This document shows, piece after piece, positions 51,924 to 61,696 of a DNA stretch of 64,000 bases. Every line of letters starts with the position of its first letter. Position 1 is the stretch's first letter. A program made the position numbers and the translations under genes. Source of the stretch: Microbacteriaceae bacterium VKM Ac-2854. Lineage in GTDB: Bacteria; Actinomycetota; Actinomycetes; Actinomycetales; Microbacteriaceae. The stretch spans positions 558,001 through 622,000 of the forward strand of contig JABMLH010000003.1 of NCBI GenBank assembly GCA_013205085.1. The letters are read 5' to 3'. Below the pieces are notes generated by a model that was not told where the DNA came from, did not search any database, and saw only the letters and a program-made list of their open reading frames with translations.

Positions 51924-53119
51924 CGACTCCCCGCCCGTCCGATCGCCCGGGCGAGGTCGCCGAGGAGTCCGATCGAGAGCACCGGCGGGTCCAGCGAGCC
52001 CCGGTAGGAGGGGTCGGCGCCGGCGTCGCAGCGCAGGATGATCACGTCCGAGCGAGCCCGATAGGGGTCGGCGGAGGCGGCCAACGCTGGATAGCCGGCG
52101 CTGTCGCCGCAGACGAGAGCGACGAGCGCGGCGTCGCGCGCCGAATGCGACATCCGTCGCGCGAGGGCGTCGAGAGGCTCGACCTCCGGATCGAGCGCGA
52201 TGCGTGCGAGATCGTCCAGCAGTCCGGCCGTGCCGCCGCGACCGAGCACCCGCGAGGCGACCGTGTCCGACGGACGGCGCGTGACCGCGACGAGGACCGA
52301 CCGGCCCTCACGGCGCGCACGCTCGGCGAGGGAGGCGACGGCGCTGACGGCGAGCTCGAAACCGTCCGCCGCCGAGTACGACCCGGCCCGGGTGTCCAGC
52401 AGCAGCAGCAGGCTGCTGCGCCGGCTCTGCTCGAACTGGCGCACCATGACCCGGCCCGACTTCGCCGTGCTGCGCCAGTGCACCATCCGGACGTCGTCGC
52501 CGCGCGCGTACTCCCGCACCGAGTGGAACGCGATGTCGCGGGCGGTCAACTCGCGGGACGTGAAACCCTCCAGATCGGCGAAGAACCCGGCGCTCACGGC
52601 GGGGAGCGGGATCGTGCGCGGATGCACGAACTGCTCGACCGACTCGGTGGACGCGGAGCGGCGTTGCAACAGGCCCAACGGGTCGCGGCGACCGATGACC
52701 GTCGGCCCGACCCGGTAGACGCCGCGTCGACGCGTCGGCAGCGGGATGCTCGCAACGGTCCGACCGCGGGCGGCGAGCGCCGGCAGCTCCACCCGCACCT
52801 CGCCTCCTGGCAGGAGCACCGTCGCCGTGCTGCGCGCGAGCGGCGACTGCCGCCGGTTGCGCACCACCACGTCGACCCGGGCGGCGTCCCCCACGCGGAC
52901 CCGTGGGGTGGGCAGCACCAGCCGAACCGCGTGCCGCGGGGTGCCGGCCAGCGCGAGCATCGCCACGACGAACATCGCCGCGACCGCCCACAGCAACGGC
53001 GCGAACTCCGACCAGCCCAGCACCACGCAGCAGAGCAGGGCGAGCAGGCCGACGCCGACCGCGCCACGGCCGAGAGGAGTGATCGCCGCGCCGGAACGGC
53101 GCAGCAGCCGACCGATCAC
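51920..53119 (-). CDS. DUF58-domain membrane protein
   Basis: 399 residues: two adjacent N-terminal transmembrane helices (about 18-60), a beta-rich region, then a von Willebrand-A-like DUF58 domain with the family motif REYARGDDVRMVHWRSTAKSG and VRQFE. DUF58 proteins are the regular partners of MoxR AAA+ ATPases. Both neighbours overlap it by four bases, so MoxR, DUF58 and the transglutaminase-type protein are made in step and probably form one membrane complex. Confidence 0.9.
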   Translation of the reverse strand: MIGRLLRRSGAAITPLGRGAVGVGLLALLCCVVLGWSEFAPLLWAVAAMFVVAMLALAGTPRHAVRLVLPTPRVRVGDAARVDVVVRNRRQSPLARSTATVLLPGGEVRVELPALAARGRTVASIPLPTRRRGVYRVGPTVIGRRDPLGLLQRRSASTESVEQFVHPRTIPLPAVSAGFFADLEGFTSRELTARDIAFHSVREYARGDDVRMVHWRSTAKSGRVMVRQFEQSRRSSLLLLLDTRAGSYSAADGFELAVSAVASLAERARREGRSVLVAVTRRPSDTVASRVLGRGGTAGLLDDLARIALDPEVEPLDALARRMSHSARDAALVALVCGDSAGYPALAASADPYRARSDVIILRCDAGADPSYRGSLDPPVLSIGLLGDLARAIGRAGSR

Positions 53120-54078
53120 GCGGTTCGACGCTCGGTCGGCGGGGGCGTCTCCAGGAGCAGTCGGGAGACGATCTGCGAGGCCGTCGCTCCGTCGAACTCC
53201 GCCTCCGGGCTGAGGATCAATCGGTGCGCGAGCACGGGCTCGGCGACCGACTTGACGTCATCGGGCACCACGTAGTGCCGGCCGTTCGCCGCGGCGAACG
53301 TGCGGCTGATCCGCGCCAGCGCCAGGGCGCCGCGCACACTCGCGCCGAGTCGCACCCCTTCGGCCCGCCGACTCGCGTCCACCAATCGGGCGATGTAGTC
53401 GTTCACGGCCGGATCGACGGCGACCCCGCGTGCGAGCCGCGCCATCTCGAGCACCGTCGCCGAGGTGACGACGGGAGCCGAGATCGTGGGGCGCGCCCGG
53501 TCGGCACCCTCCAGGATCCGCAGGGTCGAGGCGTGGTCGGGGTAGCCGATCGAGGTCCGCATCACGAAGCGGTCCAGCTGCGCCTCCGGCAGCCGATAGG
53601 TGCCGGCCTGCTCGACCGGGTTCTGGGTGGCGATCACCAGGAACGGATCGCCGACGGGATTGCTGTGCCCGTCGACGGTGACGGTGCCCTCCTCCATCAC
53701 CTCCAGCAGCGCCGATTGGGTCTTGGCACTGGCCCGATTGATCTCGTCGGCCAGCACCACCGTGGCGAAGACCGGGCCGGGGTGGAAGACGAACGCGCCG
53801 GAGCGGGCGTCGTACACCGAGACGCCGGTGATGTCGCCCGGCAACAGGTCGGGGGTGAACTGGATGCGGCTCGTACTGCCTCCCACGACCGCCGCGAGCG
53901 CTCGGGCGAGCGAGGTCTTGCCGGTACCCGGCACGTCCTCCAGCAGGAGATGGCCCTCGCTGAACAGCGCCACGAGGGCGAGCCGGACCACGTGCGGCTT
54001 GCCCACGAGCACCTTCTCGACCGCGGCGGCGACGGCGTCGAAGGTGGTGGAGAAGGCGCGGGCCTGTTCGGGATTCAT
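53116..54078 (-). CDS. MoxR-family AAA+ ATPase
   Basis: 320 residues. MoxR proteins are chaperone-like ATPases that mature or activate partner complexes carrying vWA/DUF58 domains. Walker A is EDVPGTGKTSLA, Walker B ATVVLADEINRA, sensor 1 FLVIATQNPVEQAGTYRLPE, with the C-terminal lid domain following. The ATG at 54078 begins MNPEQARAF, and the gene starts 37 bp after the giant Ig-like gene. It overlaps DUF58 by four bases. Confidence 0.92.
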   Translation of the reverse strand: MNPEQARAFSTTFDAVAAAVEKVLVGKPHVVRLALVALFSEGHLLLEDVPGTGKTSLARALAAVVGGSTSRIQFTPDLLPGDITGVSVYDARSGAFVFHPGPVFATVVLADEINRASAKTQSALLEVMEEGTVTVDGHSNPVGDPFLVIATQNPVEQAGTYRLPEAQLDRFVMRTSIGYPDHASTLRILEGADRARPTISAPVVTSATVLEMARLARGVAVDPAVNDYIARLVDASRRAEGVRLGASVRGALALARISRTFAAANGRHYVVPDDVKSVAEPVLAHRLILSPEAEFDGATASQIVSRLLLETPPPTERRTA

Positions 54079-54115
54079 CGGGACTCGTTCTCGTCGGGGA
54101 CGGGCGGCGGTGCGT

Positions 54116-57100
54116 TCATCGCACGAACCGGTGTTCCCGGCCGTCGATGGTGACGTCGAGCCACCCGCCGTCCGGGGAGCGGCTGAGCGTGCAGCCGTGT
54201 TCGGTGACCGTGCCGCGCGGCGTCTCGTCACCCTTGGCGCCGCACGCGAACGTCGCCGGGAGCGCGCGGTTGGGCGGGTCGGCGGTCCAGCTCCACCGAC
54301 CGTTGTCGAATTCCAGGTCGGCCGGCCGGAAGTCGAGCGACGGCTCCGGCGCGACGATGGTCTTCGACCACCCCCCGCACGCGGCGTAGCCGCCCCAGAC
54401 CGAGCACGCACGCACCTGGAAGCGCACGGCCGAGCCGAAGGCGCCGTTCCACGCCGCCCGGGGAGCGGACCCCGGTTGCAGCCGCGCCGCGTCCCCGCTC
54501 GGTTCGCCGTGCGCATCCACGGGGCGGACGTCGTAGCGGTCGGCCGTCGGAGCGATCCCGGTGACCACGTAGTCGAGGACATCGCCCTGCCAGCGCATCT
54601 CGCCGGCCACATCATCGATCGCTCCCGGAGTCGGTCGCGGCGTCGCCGAGACCACGGCGGATGCGGAGCAGCCGGCCCGGTTGTAGCCCCAGACCACGAA
54701 GGCGTACCGGGTGTCCTCCGCGCCCAGCCCGGTGAAGGTGCGCGTCAGCGTTCCCTGCGGCGACTGGATCACCTGCTCGGCCACCGTGCCGCCGACGACG
54801 GGCAGCGCGACCTCGCCGGGGGCCGGCTCGGACACGGTGCACCGCTGGGCGCCGCTGGGCACGGTCTCGTCGGTCACCCGCTGAACCACGTAGCCCAGCA
54901 GCGGGTCGCCGCGCGGATCGAAGGCCGACCACGAGACGGTCACCTCCCCGCGCTCGGGATTCGCGTCGGCGGTGACGGTGGATGCGGCCGGCGCTCCGTA
55001 CGGGGTGACGGATACGGTCGCGGAGTTCCACTCGGTGACGTAGGGCAGCGCGAGATTGCGCGCACTGACGGAGACCGCGACGGCGGTGCCGTTGGGATAG
55101 GCCGGGCCGACGAAGTCGCGGCTGAGCCGCCCGTCCCCGGCGGGAACCACGGTGTCCTGCCCCGCGACACTCACGACGTAGCTCGTGATCGCGGAGGCCC
55201 CCTCGGCCACCTCCGGGGCGTTCCAGCTCAACCGGAATCCGCCGTCGAGCGGAGCGGCTCGAAGCTCGGACGGGGCGTCGGGCACCACGTCGCTCCAGAC
55301 CACGTCCGCCGGACCCGCGGGGGCCGAGTCCCCGACCGCGTTCGTGGCGATCACGCTCAGGCGCACCGCGTTGTCCGGGCCGTTCCCGTCCGTCGGCACC
55401 GTGCAACTCGTCGACGGGCACGCGGTGGTCGAGACGACCCGTCCGTCGGCCGCCGCGGCGACCACCCGGAAGCCGGTGATCGGCGCGAAGTTGTCGGTGC
55501 CCGGCGTCCACGCGAGGGTCAGGTTGCGATCCCCCGCCGCGCGCAGAGCGACCCCCGTCACCGGCGCCGGCCGATCCTGCACCACGACCTCGATCCGGCC
55601 CCAGACGCTCCGAGCGGGGTCTCCCGTCGCATCCAGCAGCCGATATCGCGCGACGGCGGCGCCCGCCGCGGCGCTCGCGTCGGCCGCGATCGCGAGGGTC
55701 CCGTCGTCCCCGACGACGGTGCTGAGGCCGGCGGGGAGTCGAGCGCTGTCCAGTCCGGTCACCTCGGCCAGGCGCAACGGCGTGTCGGGGAACGGGTTGG
55801 TCGCCTGCGCGTCGGCGAGCACGTCCACGACCGCCGACCCGCCGCGCGGAACGACGACGCGCTCGTCGGGAGCGACGGCGAACGGCCGGGTCGATCCGAC
55901 GATGCGGATGTCGACCCGTCCCGTCGACCCGCGCCCGTCGCGATCGGCGACCGCGACCAGCACCGAGGTCGCCGTGCCGGCACTCATCCCGTCCGCTGTG
56001 CTCAGATCGAGGGTGCGGCCCGTGAGGGTCGCGACGACGCCCACCGGCGCCGGATCCAGAACGGTGAAACGCACGGGGTCGGCCTTCAGCGCGTCGGCGC
56101 CGAGTTCATCCACCGGGGTGGTCAGCCGGGCGAGGTCGATGCTGCGCGAACCGCCGGGCTCGAGATCGATCGTGGTACCGACGAACTTCGGTGCCTCGCG
56201 CCCGGTCGCGGTGACCTGCACCGGCAGCACGATCGTCGAGACCCGGCCGGTCGAGGGCGGGTCGGCCGCGTCGTCCGTGACATCGAACGAGAGCGAAGCC
56301 GGCCCGACGTAGCCGTCGACGCTGTGGAACCGGACGGTGCCCTCGTCCACGTACGCGCTGCCCTCGGCGTGCGTCGCCTGCACGGAGTTCGGATCCGAGA
56401 TCCGCGCGGTGCGACCGGCGGCGGCGACGACGACATCGGCCACAACGACGGTGAGATCCGTTCCACTCGGCACGGTCAACGTGGCGGCATCCGATCGCAG
56501 CTGCGGCAGGGAATCCCGCGCCCCGGCGACGAAGACGAACGCGTGCGCGACGATCGTCGGATCGTCGGCTCGCGCGACGGCGAACGGCACCACCTGCGCG
56601 CCGTCGCGGACCGGGATGCGCAGCGCGTCGGCACCGACGACGGCGACATCGGTGTCGAAACCCGACACGAGGCTGAGCACCACATCGCTCGCATCACCGT
56701 CGGCGAAGACGAGGTGCTCGAGCACCGGGACGTCGATGCTGCGACGACCGACCACGTCGGAGAGTCCCAGCGTGCGGTCCGCGACCTCCGGCCGGGCCAG
56801 CGGGGCATCCGCGGCGACGTCGATCGAGAGGAACGCGGAGCTGGTGCCACCGTGCCGATCCATCACGGTGTAGACGAAGCCGTACCGTCCGGGTTCCGCG
56901 AGGGGATGCACGCGGATCAGGTCACCCTCCACGTCGGCCTGGGCGCGACCGTCCACCGACTCCACGTGTTCGATCGACAGGCCCGTCCCGTCCGGGTCCA
57001 CGTCGTTGCGCAGCACCGGTGCGGTCACGCCGAACCCCGGTCGCGCGGCCACGTCATCGTTCACGGCCACGGGCTGGCGGTAGCCGGCCGGCGCGGCGGC

Positions 57101-59968
57101 GATCCCGACCCGGACCAGTCCGGTCGATCGCGCCCCGAGCCCGTCGACCACGGTGTACTGGAAGGAGTCGGTGCCGCTCGTCTCCTCGCCCGCCCGGTAG
57201 CTGATCACCGCGCCGTCGATCGCGGTCACGGAGCCGAGGTCGGGCGAGGACTGCTGCCCGAGCAGGCGGACCTGGTCGCCGTCGGGATCGATGTCTTCCA
57301 GCGGGATCGGGATGCGCACGGTCTGCCCCGCGAAGACCCGGGCGGCGACCGTCTCCGGTACCGGTGCCGAGTTCGCCGCCGCGTCCGCCTCGCGCACGTT
57401 GATGCGCACCTGCGCCGTCGACCACTGTCCGTCCTCGCCGTCGACCCGGTAGCTCGCCGTGAGCGTGCCCGGCGTGGGCGGCGCCAGCAGCCGGAGCCGG
57501 TCGCCGTCGACGAAGAGGAGGCCGGAGCCCGCCGGTACGTCCCGCACCAGCGCGGGGTCCAGGCTCAGCGTGCCGCCGTCCCCCGCGACGTCGTTCGCCA
57601 GCACCGGGATGTCGACCACAGCCCCCACGCGGACGGATGCCGCATCGTCGACCGCGATCGGAGCCGGGACGGTGGCGGCGGGATCCACCTCCACGATCGT
57701 CACGTCGCCCTGCGCCTGCGCGCGGCCGTTCGTCACGGTGTAGTGGAAGCCCGCGGTGGCGGCGCCGAGCGGTCTCGAGAGCGTCACCCGCAGGATGGCG
57801 TCGTCGATCACCTGGACGTGGATCCCCGCGTCGGTCGGCACATCCTGCACCGCGGTCACGACCAGGACGCCGCCGGCGGGATCCGTGTCCTGCGCGAGCA
57901 CATCGAGGTCGGTCGTCGCGTCGCCGCGCACGAAAGCGGTGTGGGCGACCGTGACGGGCGGACCCGGTGAATCCGGAGCGGCGACGGCGTCGATCCGGAC
58001 CGTCCCCCTGATCGAGCGGGCGCCGTCGCCGACCGTGTATTCGACGGTGCGCGTGCCCGCCGTCGCCGTGCGGAATCGGAAGGTGCCGTCCGCCGCGTCG
58101 AGAGTCACCACGGCGCCATCGACCGGAGTCACCGCGGCCAGCACCGGCGACGTCCCGCCGCCTTTGATGTGCTCGAGCGGCGAGACCGTCACCTCCTGCC
58201 CCACGGCCGCCCGCACGGCGAACGCGTCCGCGCGCATCGGCACGTCGGCCGCCGGATGCGTCGAGATGCTCACGCTGCCGGATCCGCTCGCCCGCCCGTC
58301 GGAGACGAGCAGGCCCACTGTGGCGACCGGCTCCCCCGTTCCGTCACCGAACGTCACCGACCCGCTCGGTTCGAAGCTCACCGCGTCGGCCGGCGCACCG
58401 CTCGCCGCAGCGAGGTAGAACGGATCGCCGTCCGGATCCATCCAGTCCGACAACACGTTCTGCCGCCCGCGTCCGCCGGTCGCGACGTCCATCGCGGTGC
58501 TGCGCGCCTGGGTCGGCGGTGCGTTCTCGCCGTCGCCGCGGACGGTGACGGTGACGCTCGCGGATGCGGACCCACCGCGCCCGTCGTCGATCGTGTACGG
58601 CACGGTGAGCGCACCGCTCGCGCCCTCCGGCAGCACCAGTTGCAGCTGCTGCCCGTTCGACACCACCTCGATCCGCCCCTGCGCGGGCGTTCCGACCGTG
58701 GAGATCACCAGGGCGTCGCCGTTCGGGTCGCTGTCGTTCAACAGCACCGGCAGCAGTGTGGAGCGGGCCGGGCGGGCACCGAAGTCGTCGTCGACGGCGC
58801 TGGGCGGCTGCGGATCCTTGTCGGTGTCGTAGCCGGCCGAGCTCTCGTCGGTCGGCGTCGTGGGCGCCGGCTCGGCGTCCAGCAGCGCGGCCCAGTCGTC
58901 ACGGCCGATCTCGTGCCCCGCCACTGTCCAGACCGAGCCGGTGAAGCCGTCGGTCACCACCACGGCCGTGCCGTCGCTGCGCAGGCTCAGCCCGGTCTGC
59001 CCCGCCAGCCCGGGCAGGGTGCTGGTGCTGGCGTCCTCGCCGGAGCACCGCCGCCACAGGCCGCCGTCGCTCCAGGTCGCATACGCGCAGTCGTCGACGA
59101 CGATCGGCTGCGCCGTCGCGGCCGCCGCCTGCGGCAGCGAGAGCAGCGCGCGCGGTTCCCCCTCACGCAGCGGCACCTCCAGGAGGCCACCGGTCGACGC
59201 GATCAGCACGGCGGATCCGTCTTCGCTCGGCGCCTGCAGCCGGGCGCCGGAGCCCGGCGCGAGGAATCGGGCGAGATCGACCGTGCGGTCCGGGAGGATC
59301 AGTGTGCGCTCCCGCGGATCCAGCAAGGCCCAGCTGCTGCCGACGCTCGTCACGGCGATCCCGTCGTCGGCCGCGAGCGCGATCGGACGGGTCCGCGGCG
59401 CCGCGTCCGCGGTGCGCGCATCGAGCACGGAGACGGTTCCCGCCGCCGCCGAGAAGGCGACCATCCGGCCATCGGCGGCGAGCGACAGCACCGAACCGGC
59501 ACCGAAGTCCAGGGTGGGTTCACTGTCCGCGTCGTATCCGGCCAGGGTCTTCAGCGGCACGATCCACGTGGCGCCGGTGCCGGGCACGTGGATCACAACG
59601 ACCGTGCCGTCGCTGAGCACGTCGGGGGCGCCCGGCGGCAGGTCGACCGTCGACGTCAACTCCGCGTGCGCCGGATCGATCACCGAGAGCTCGGCATCCG
59701 CCCGGTCCACGAGCAGGGCCGAGGCGCCGGCCTGGACCACGCTGACGTTCCCGGTCGCGGTCGGCATCGCGGTGTCGAGACGATCGATCGCCGTGTTCAC
59801 CCGGCCCACGGCCTGGCGGGAGGCGTTGCTCACCCACAGCCCCCTGTCGGCCGGGTCCACCCGAGTGACCGGGAAGCCCTCGCTCAGAAACGCTGCCGCG
59901 ACCACGGCGAGCAGCAGCGCGATCGCACCGAAGCGTCGCAGCCGCCGCATCCGTTCCTGCCCGCTCAC
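54116..59968 (-). CDS. giant surface protein: beta-propeller, cadherin/Ig-like and fibronectin III repeats
   Basis: 1950 residues. A single N-terminal membrane anchor (about 13-30) is followed by a propeller-like region of WVSN/TVSVLDA repeats (about 35-365), an acidic linker ESSAGYDTDKDPQPPSA, then about nine cadherin/Ig-like repeats with recurring DPDGD, LxNDxDPxG and YTVxDGxG motifs (about 390-1450). Several fibronectin type III domains (about 1460-1800, GVALRAAGDRNLTLAWTPG) and a C-terminal domain with paired cysteines complete it. The Asp-rich linkers suggest calcium binding. The GTG start overlaps the kinase stop (GTGA), so kinase and surface protein are co-translated. It is the longest gene in the window. 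Confidence 0.88.
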   Translation of the reverse strand: MSGQERMRRLRRFGAIALLLAVVAAAFLSEGFPVTRVDPADRGLWVSNASRQAVGRVNTAIDRLDTAMPTATGNVSVVQAGASALLVDRADAELSVIDPAHAELTSTVDLPPGAPDVLSDGTVVVIHVPGTGATWIVPLKTLAGYDADSEPTLDFGAGSVLSLAADGRMVAFSAAAGTVSVLDARTADAAPRTRPIALAADDGIAVTSVGSSWALLDPRERTLILPDRTVDLARFLAPGSGARLQAPSEDGSAVLIASTGGLLEVPLREGEPRALLSLPQAAAATAQPIVVDDCAYATWSDGGLWRRCSGEDASTSTLPGLAGQTGLSLRSDGTAVVVTDGFTGSVWTVAGHEIGRDDWAALLDAEPAPTTPTDESSAGYDTDKDPQPPSAVDDDFGARPARSTLLPVLLNDSDPNGDALVISTVGTPAQGRIEVVSNGQQLQLVLPEGASGALTVPYTIDDGRGGSASASVTVTVRGDGENAPPTQARSTAMDVATGGRGRQNVLSDWMDPDGDPFYLAAASGAPADAVSFEPSGSVTFGDGTGEPVATVGLLVSDGRASGSGSVSISTHPAADVPMRADAFAVRAAVGQEVTVSPLEHIKGGGTSPVLAAVTPVDGAVVTLDAADGTFRFRTATAGTRTVEYTVGDGARSIRGTVRIDAVAAPDSPGPPVTVAHTAFVRGDATTDLDVLAQDTDPAGGVLVVTAVQDVPTDAGIHVQVIDDAILRVTLSRPLGAATAGFHYTVTNGRAQAQGDVTIVEVDPAATVPAPIAVDDAASVRVGAVVDIPVLANDVAGDGGTLSLDPALVRDVPAGSGLLFVDGDRLRLLAPPTPGTLTASYRVDGEDGQWSTAQVRINVREADAAANSAPVPETVAARVFAGQTVRIPIPLEDIDPDGDQVRLLGQQSSPDLGSVTAIDGAVISYRAGEETSGTDSFQYTVVDGLGARSTGLVRVGIAAAPAGYRQPVAVNDDVAARPGFGVTAPVLRNDVDPDGTGLSIEHVESVDGRAQADVEGDLIRVHPLAEPGRYGFVYTVMDRHGGTSSAFLSIDVAADAPLARPEVADRTLGLSDVVGRRSIDVPVLEHLVFADGDASDVVLSLVSGFDTDVAVVGADALRIPVRDGAQVVPFAVARADDPTIVAHAFVFVAGARDSLPQLRSDAATLTVPSGTDLTVVVADVVVAAAGRTARISDPNSVQATHAEGSAYVDEGTVRFHSVDGYVGPASLSFDVTDDAADPPSTGRVSTIVLPVQVTATGREAPKFVGTTIDLEPGGSRSIDLARLTTPVDELGADALKADPVRFTVLDPAPVGVVATLTGRTLDLSTADGMSAGTATSVLVAVADRDGRGSTGRVDIRIVGSTRPFAVAPDERVVVPRGGSAVVDVLADAQATNPFPDTPLRLAEVTGLDSARLPAGLSTVVGDDGTLAIAADASAAAGAAVARYRLLDATGDPARSVWGRIEVVVQDRPAPVTGVALRAAGDRNLTLAWTPGTDNFAPITGFRVVAAAADGRVVSTTACPSTSCTVPTDGNGPDNAVRLSVIATNAVGDSAPAGPADVVWSDVVPDAPSELRAAPLDGGFRLSWNAPEVAEGASAITSYVVSVAGQDTVVPAGDGRLSRDFVGPAYPNGTAVAVSVSARNLALPYVTEWNSATVSVTPYGAPAASTVTADANPERGEVTVSWSAFDPRGDPLLGYVVQRVTDETVPSGAQRCTVSEPAPGEVALPVVGGTVAEQVIQSPQGTLTRTFTGLGAEDTRYAFVVWGYNRAGCSASAVVSATPRPTPGAIDDVAGEMRWQGDVLDYVVTGIAPTADRYDVRPVDAHGEPSGDAARLQPGSAPRAAWNGAFGSAVRFQVRACSVWGGYAACGGWSKTIVAPEPSLDFRPADLEFDNGRWSWTADPPNRALPATFACGAKGDETPRGTVTEHGCTLSRSPDGGWLDVTIDGREHRFVR

Positions 59969-61350
59969 CGGGAGCCGTCCGCTTCGGCGCACTTCTCGCT
60001 GCTGGGCTCGCCGCTGCGACCGCCGCGGTTCACCGTCACGGTGACGCAGACCTGCTGCCGGTCACCGGGATCCACGACGAACCTCGCGCTGCGCTGCGTG
60101 CTCGTGCGACCGTCCTCCGTGCGGATGACGTAGCTGTCGCCGGGCTCGATGCCCGGGTCCTGCCAGGTGAAGACCACCGCCCCGCCGTCCAGGTGCGACT
60201 CGATCGCGTCGACCGCCGGGATCGGTGTCGATGCCGCCGGCGCCGATCGCAGCAGGAGGGCGATGCTGGTTCCGGCGAGCGCGAGGGTCAGCACGGCGCA
60301 GCCGATCACGAGCCACGCCGTCAGTCGAACGCCTCGACCGTCCGGCACGGGCACGGGCGCCTCGTCGGGCGGAGTCAGCGGGTCGGGGTCCGCCCGACCT
60401 CGCGAGCGTCGCTTGACCGGGGCGGCCTCGACGAGACGCGTGCGATCCAGTGGGTCGACCGCGACGCTGGTCGCCCATCCGTCGACCACGACGTCGGCCG
60501 CGGTCTGCACGAGCCCGAGCTCCGCCTCCACGGCTTGCAACTGGTGCACGAGCTCCAGCGCGCTGCCCTGGCGAGCGCCCGGATCGCGGGAGAGTGCGCG
60601 CAGCAGCACGCGCTCCAGGGCCGGCGGCGCGTCCGGCCGCCCGAGCGGTCCGGGTCGGGAGCGTCCGATCCGGTCCACGAGGTCGCCCGCGTCGTTCGAG
60701 CGGCCCGGGATCTCGAACGGGGAACGTCCGGCGAGGAGGGAGTACACGGTCGCGCCGAGCGACCAGACCTCCGAGGCGACGGTGCCGGCGCTGCTGCCGT
60801 GCACGACCTCGGGCGCCGACCAGGGCACGGAGAGACCGATCGTGTGGCCGTCGGAGTCCTCGCCGAAGGTGGAGGCGATGCCGAAGTCCGCGAGCACGGG
60901 ATGCCCGTATGCGGTGGTCAGGATGTTGGAGGGTTTGATGTCGCGATGCAGCACACCGGCGCGGTGCGCGGTCTCGATCGCGCTGCCGATCTTGACCGCG
61001 ATGTGCAACACCTCGGCGAGGGGAAGCGGCGCCGCCCGATAGCGCTCGTTCAGCTCGGAACTGCACAGTTCCATCACCAGATACGGGCGCCCGTCGGCCG
61101 CGACCCCCGCCTCGTAGACCGTCAGGATCGCCGGATGCGCGCTCAACTGCGCCATCAGGTCGGCCTCGGTCTGGAACATCGAGACCACGCGTGAGCTGAC
61201 CACGTCGGTGACGAGCACCTTCACCGCGACCTGCCGCCGCGGCATGCTCTGGCTGTAGAGGAAGACGTCGGCGAAGCCACCGGCGCCGAGGATGTGGATG
61301 TACGAGAAACCCGACAGGTTCGGCGGAGCGGACGGCAGTCGACGTACCAC
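59965..61350 (-). CDS. transmembrane Ser/Thr protein kinase
   Basis: 461 residues. The Hanks-type kinase domain (1-280) looks active: Gly-loop GAGGFADV (residues 22-29), Lys44 in VAVKVL, HRDIKPSN (about 132), DFGIAS and SAPEVV. A basic juxtamembrane segment (KRRSRGRADPD) leads to one transmembrane helix (about 340-362) and a short extracytoplasmic fibronectin-like domain (VVFTWQDPG, SYVIRTEDG, CVTVTVN) instead of PASTA repeats. GGGAGGG precedes the GTG start. It is coupled to the giant surface protein gene, suggesting that the kinase senses or controls its assembly. Confidence 0.93.
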   Translation of the reverse strand: MVRRLPSAPPNLSGFSYIHILGAGGFADVFLYSQSMPRRQVAVKVLVTDVVSSRVVSMFQTEADLMAQLSAHPAILTVYEAGVAADGRPYLVMELCSSELNERYRAAPLPLAEVLHIAVKIGSAIETAHRAGVLHRDIKPSNILTTAYGHPVLADFGIASTFGEDSDGHTIGLSVPWSAPEVVHGSSAGTVASEVWSLGATVYSLLAGRSPFEIPGRSNDAGDLVDRIGRSRPGPLGRPDAPPALERVLLRALSRDPGARQGSALELVHQLQAVEAELGLVQTAADVVVDGWATSVAVDPLDRTRLVEAAPVKRRSRGRADPDPLTPPDEAPVPVPDGRGVRLTAWLVIGCAVLTLALAGTSIALLLRSAPAASTPIPAVDAIESHLDGGAVVFTWQDPGIEPGDSYVIRTEDGRTSTQRSARFVVDPGDRQQVCVTVTVNRGGRSGEPSSEKCAEADGSR

Positions 61351-61696
61351 GCAGCCCTCCCCTCGGCCGGCGCTCCGCGCGGGGCAGCACGGGGCGGCAG
61401 ACGACGGCGCCGAGGGCGGCGGGCACCGAATTTCCTACCTCATCAGTGTAGGCGTCGCCGAGGAAGCCTCGCCAATTCGGCGCCACACCCGGCCGACATC
61501 CGCCTCCACCCTCCCCGCGGAAATTCCACCCCGCCCCTCCCCGCGAAATTTCGCCTCGCCCCTCCCCCGCGGAAATACAGGATCGGGACGGAAATACAGG
61601 GCCAGGACGGAAATGAGGGCGAGACATGCGGATGCGCACGTCAACTTCGCCGCTCACCCTGCATTTCCGCAGAGGGCAACCGGCCAGTGCCGCCCC
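61351..61696. other. 346-bp gap inside the surface cluster
   Basis: The gap between the PP2C stop and the kinase start holds GCGGAAATTCC- and GCGAAATTTCG-type GC-rich motifs at about 61515-61555 and the third GGAAATACAGG repeat at 61567-61671. No gene is supported. A separate promoter for the kinase-to-EccC part probably lies here. Confidence 0.55.
61567..61671. repeat. GGAAATACAGGGT dispersed repeat, copy C
   Basis: Terminal arms CCGCGGAAATACAGG (from 61567) and ACCCTGCATTTCCGC (61656-61670) pair imperfectly. Internal GGAAATACAGG units and ACATGCGGATG match copy A at 32578-32683. The middle differs (GCGCACGTCAACTTCG against GAGCGCGATCTTCG). Confidence 0.82.

Noticed and set aside
53600-57970. 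A 1456-codon open frame on the plus strand opposite the giant surface-protein gene
   Set aside because: It is antisense to a gene with clear domain repeats; its translation is Arg/His/Asp/Gly-rich with no motifs, which is the usual product of very high third-position GC.
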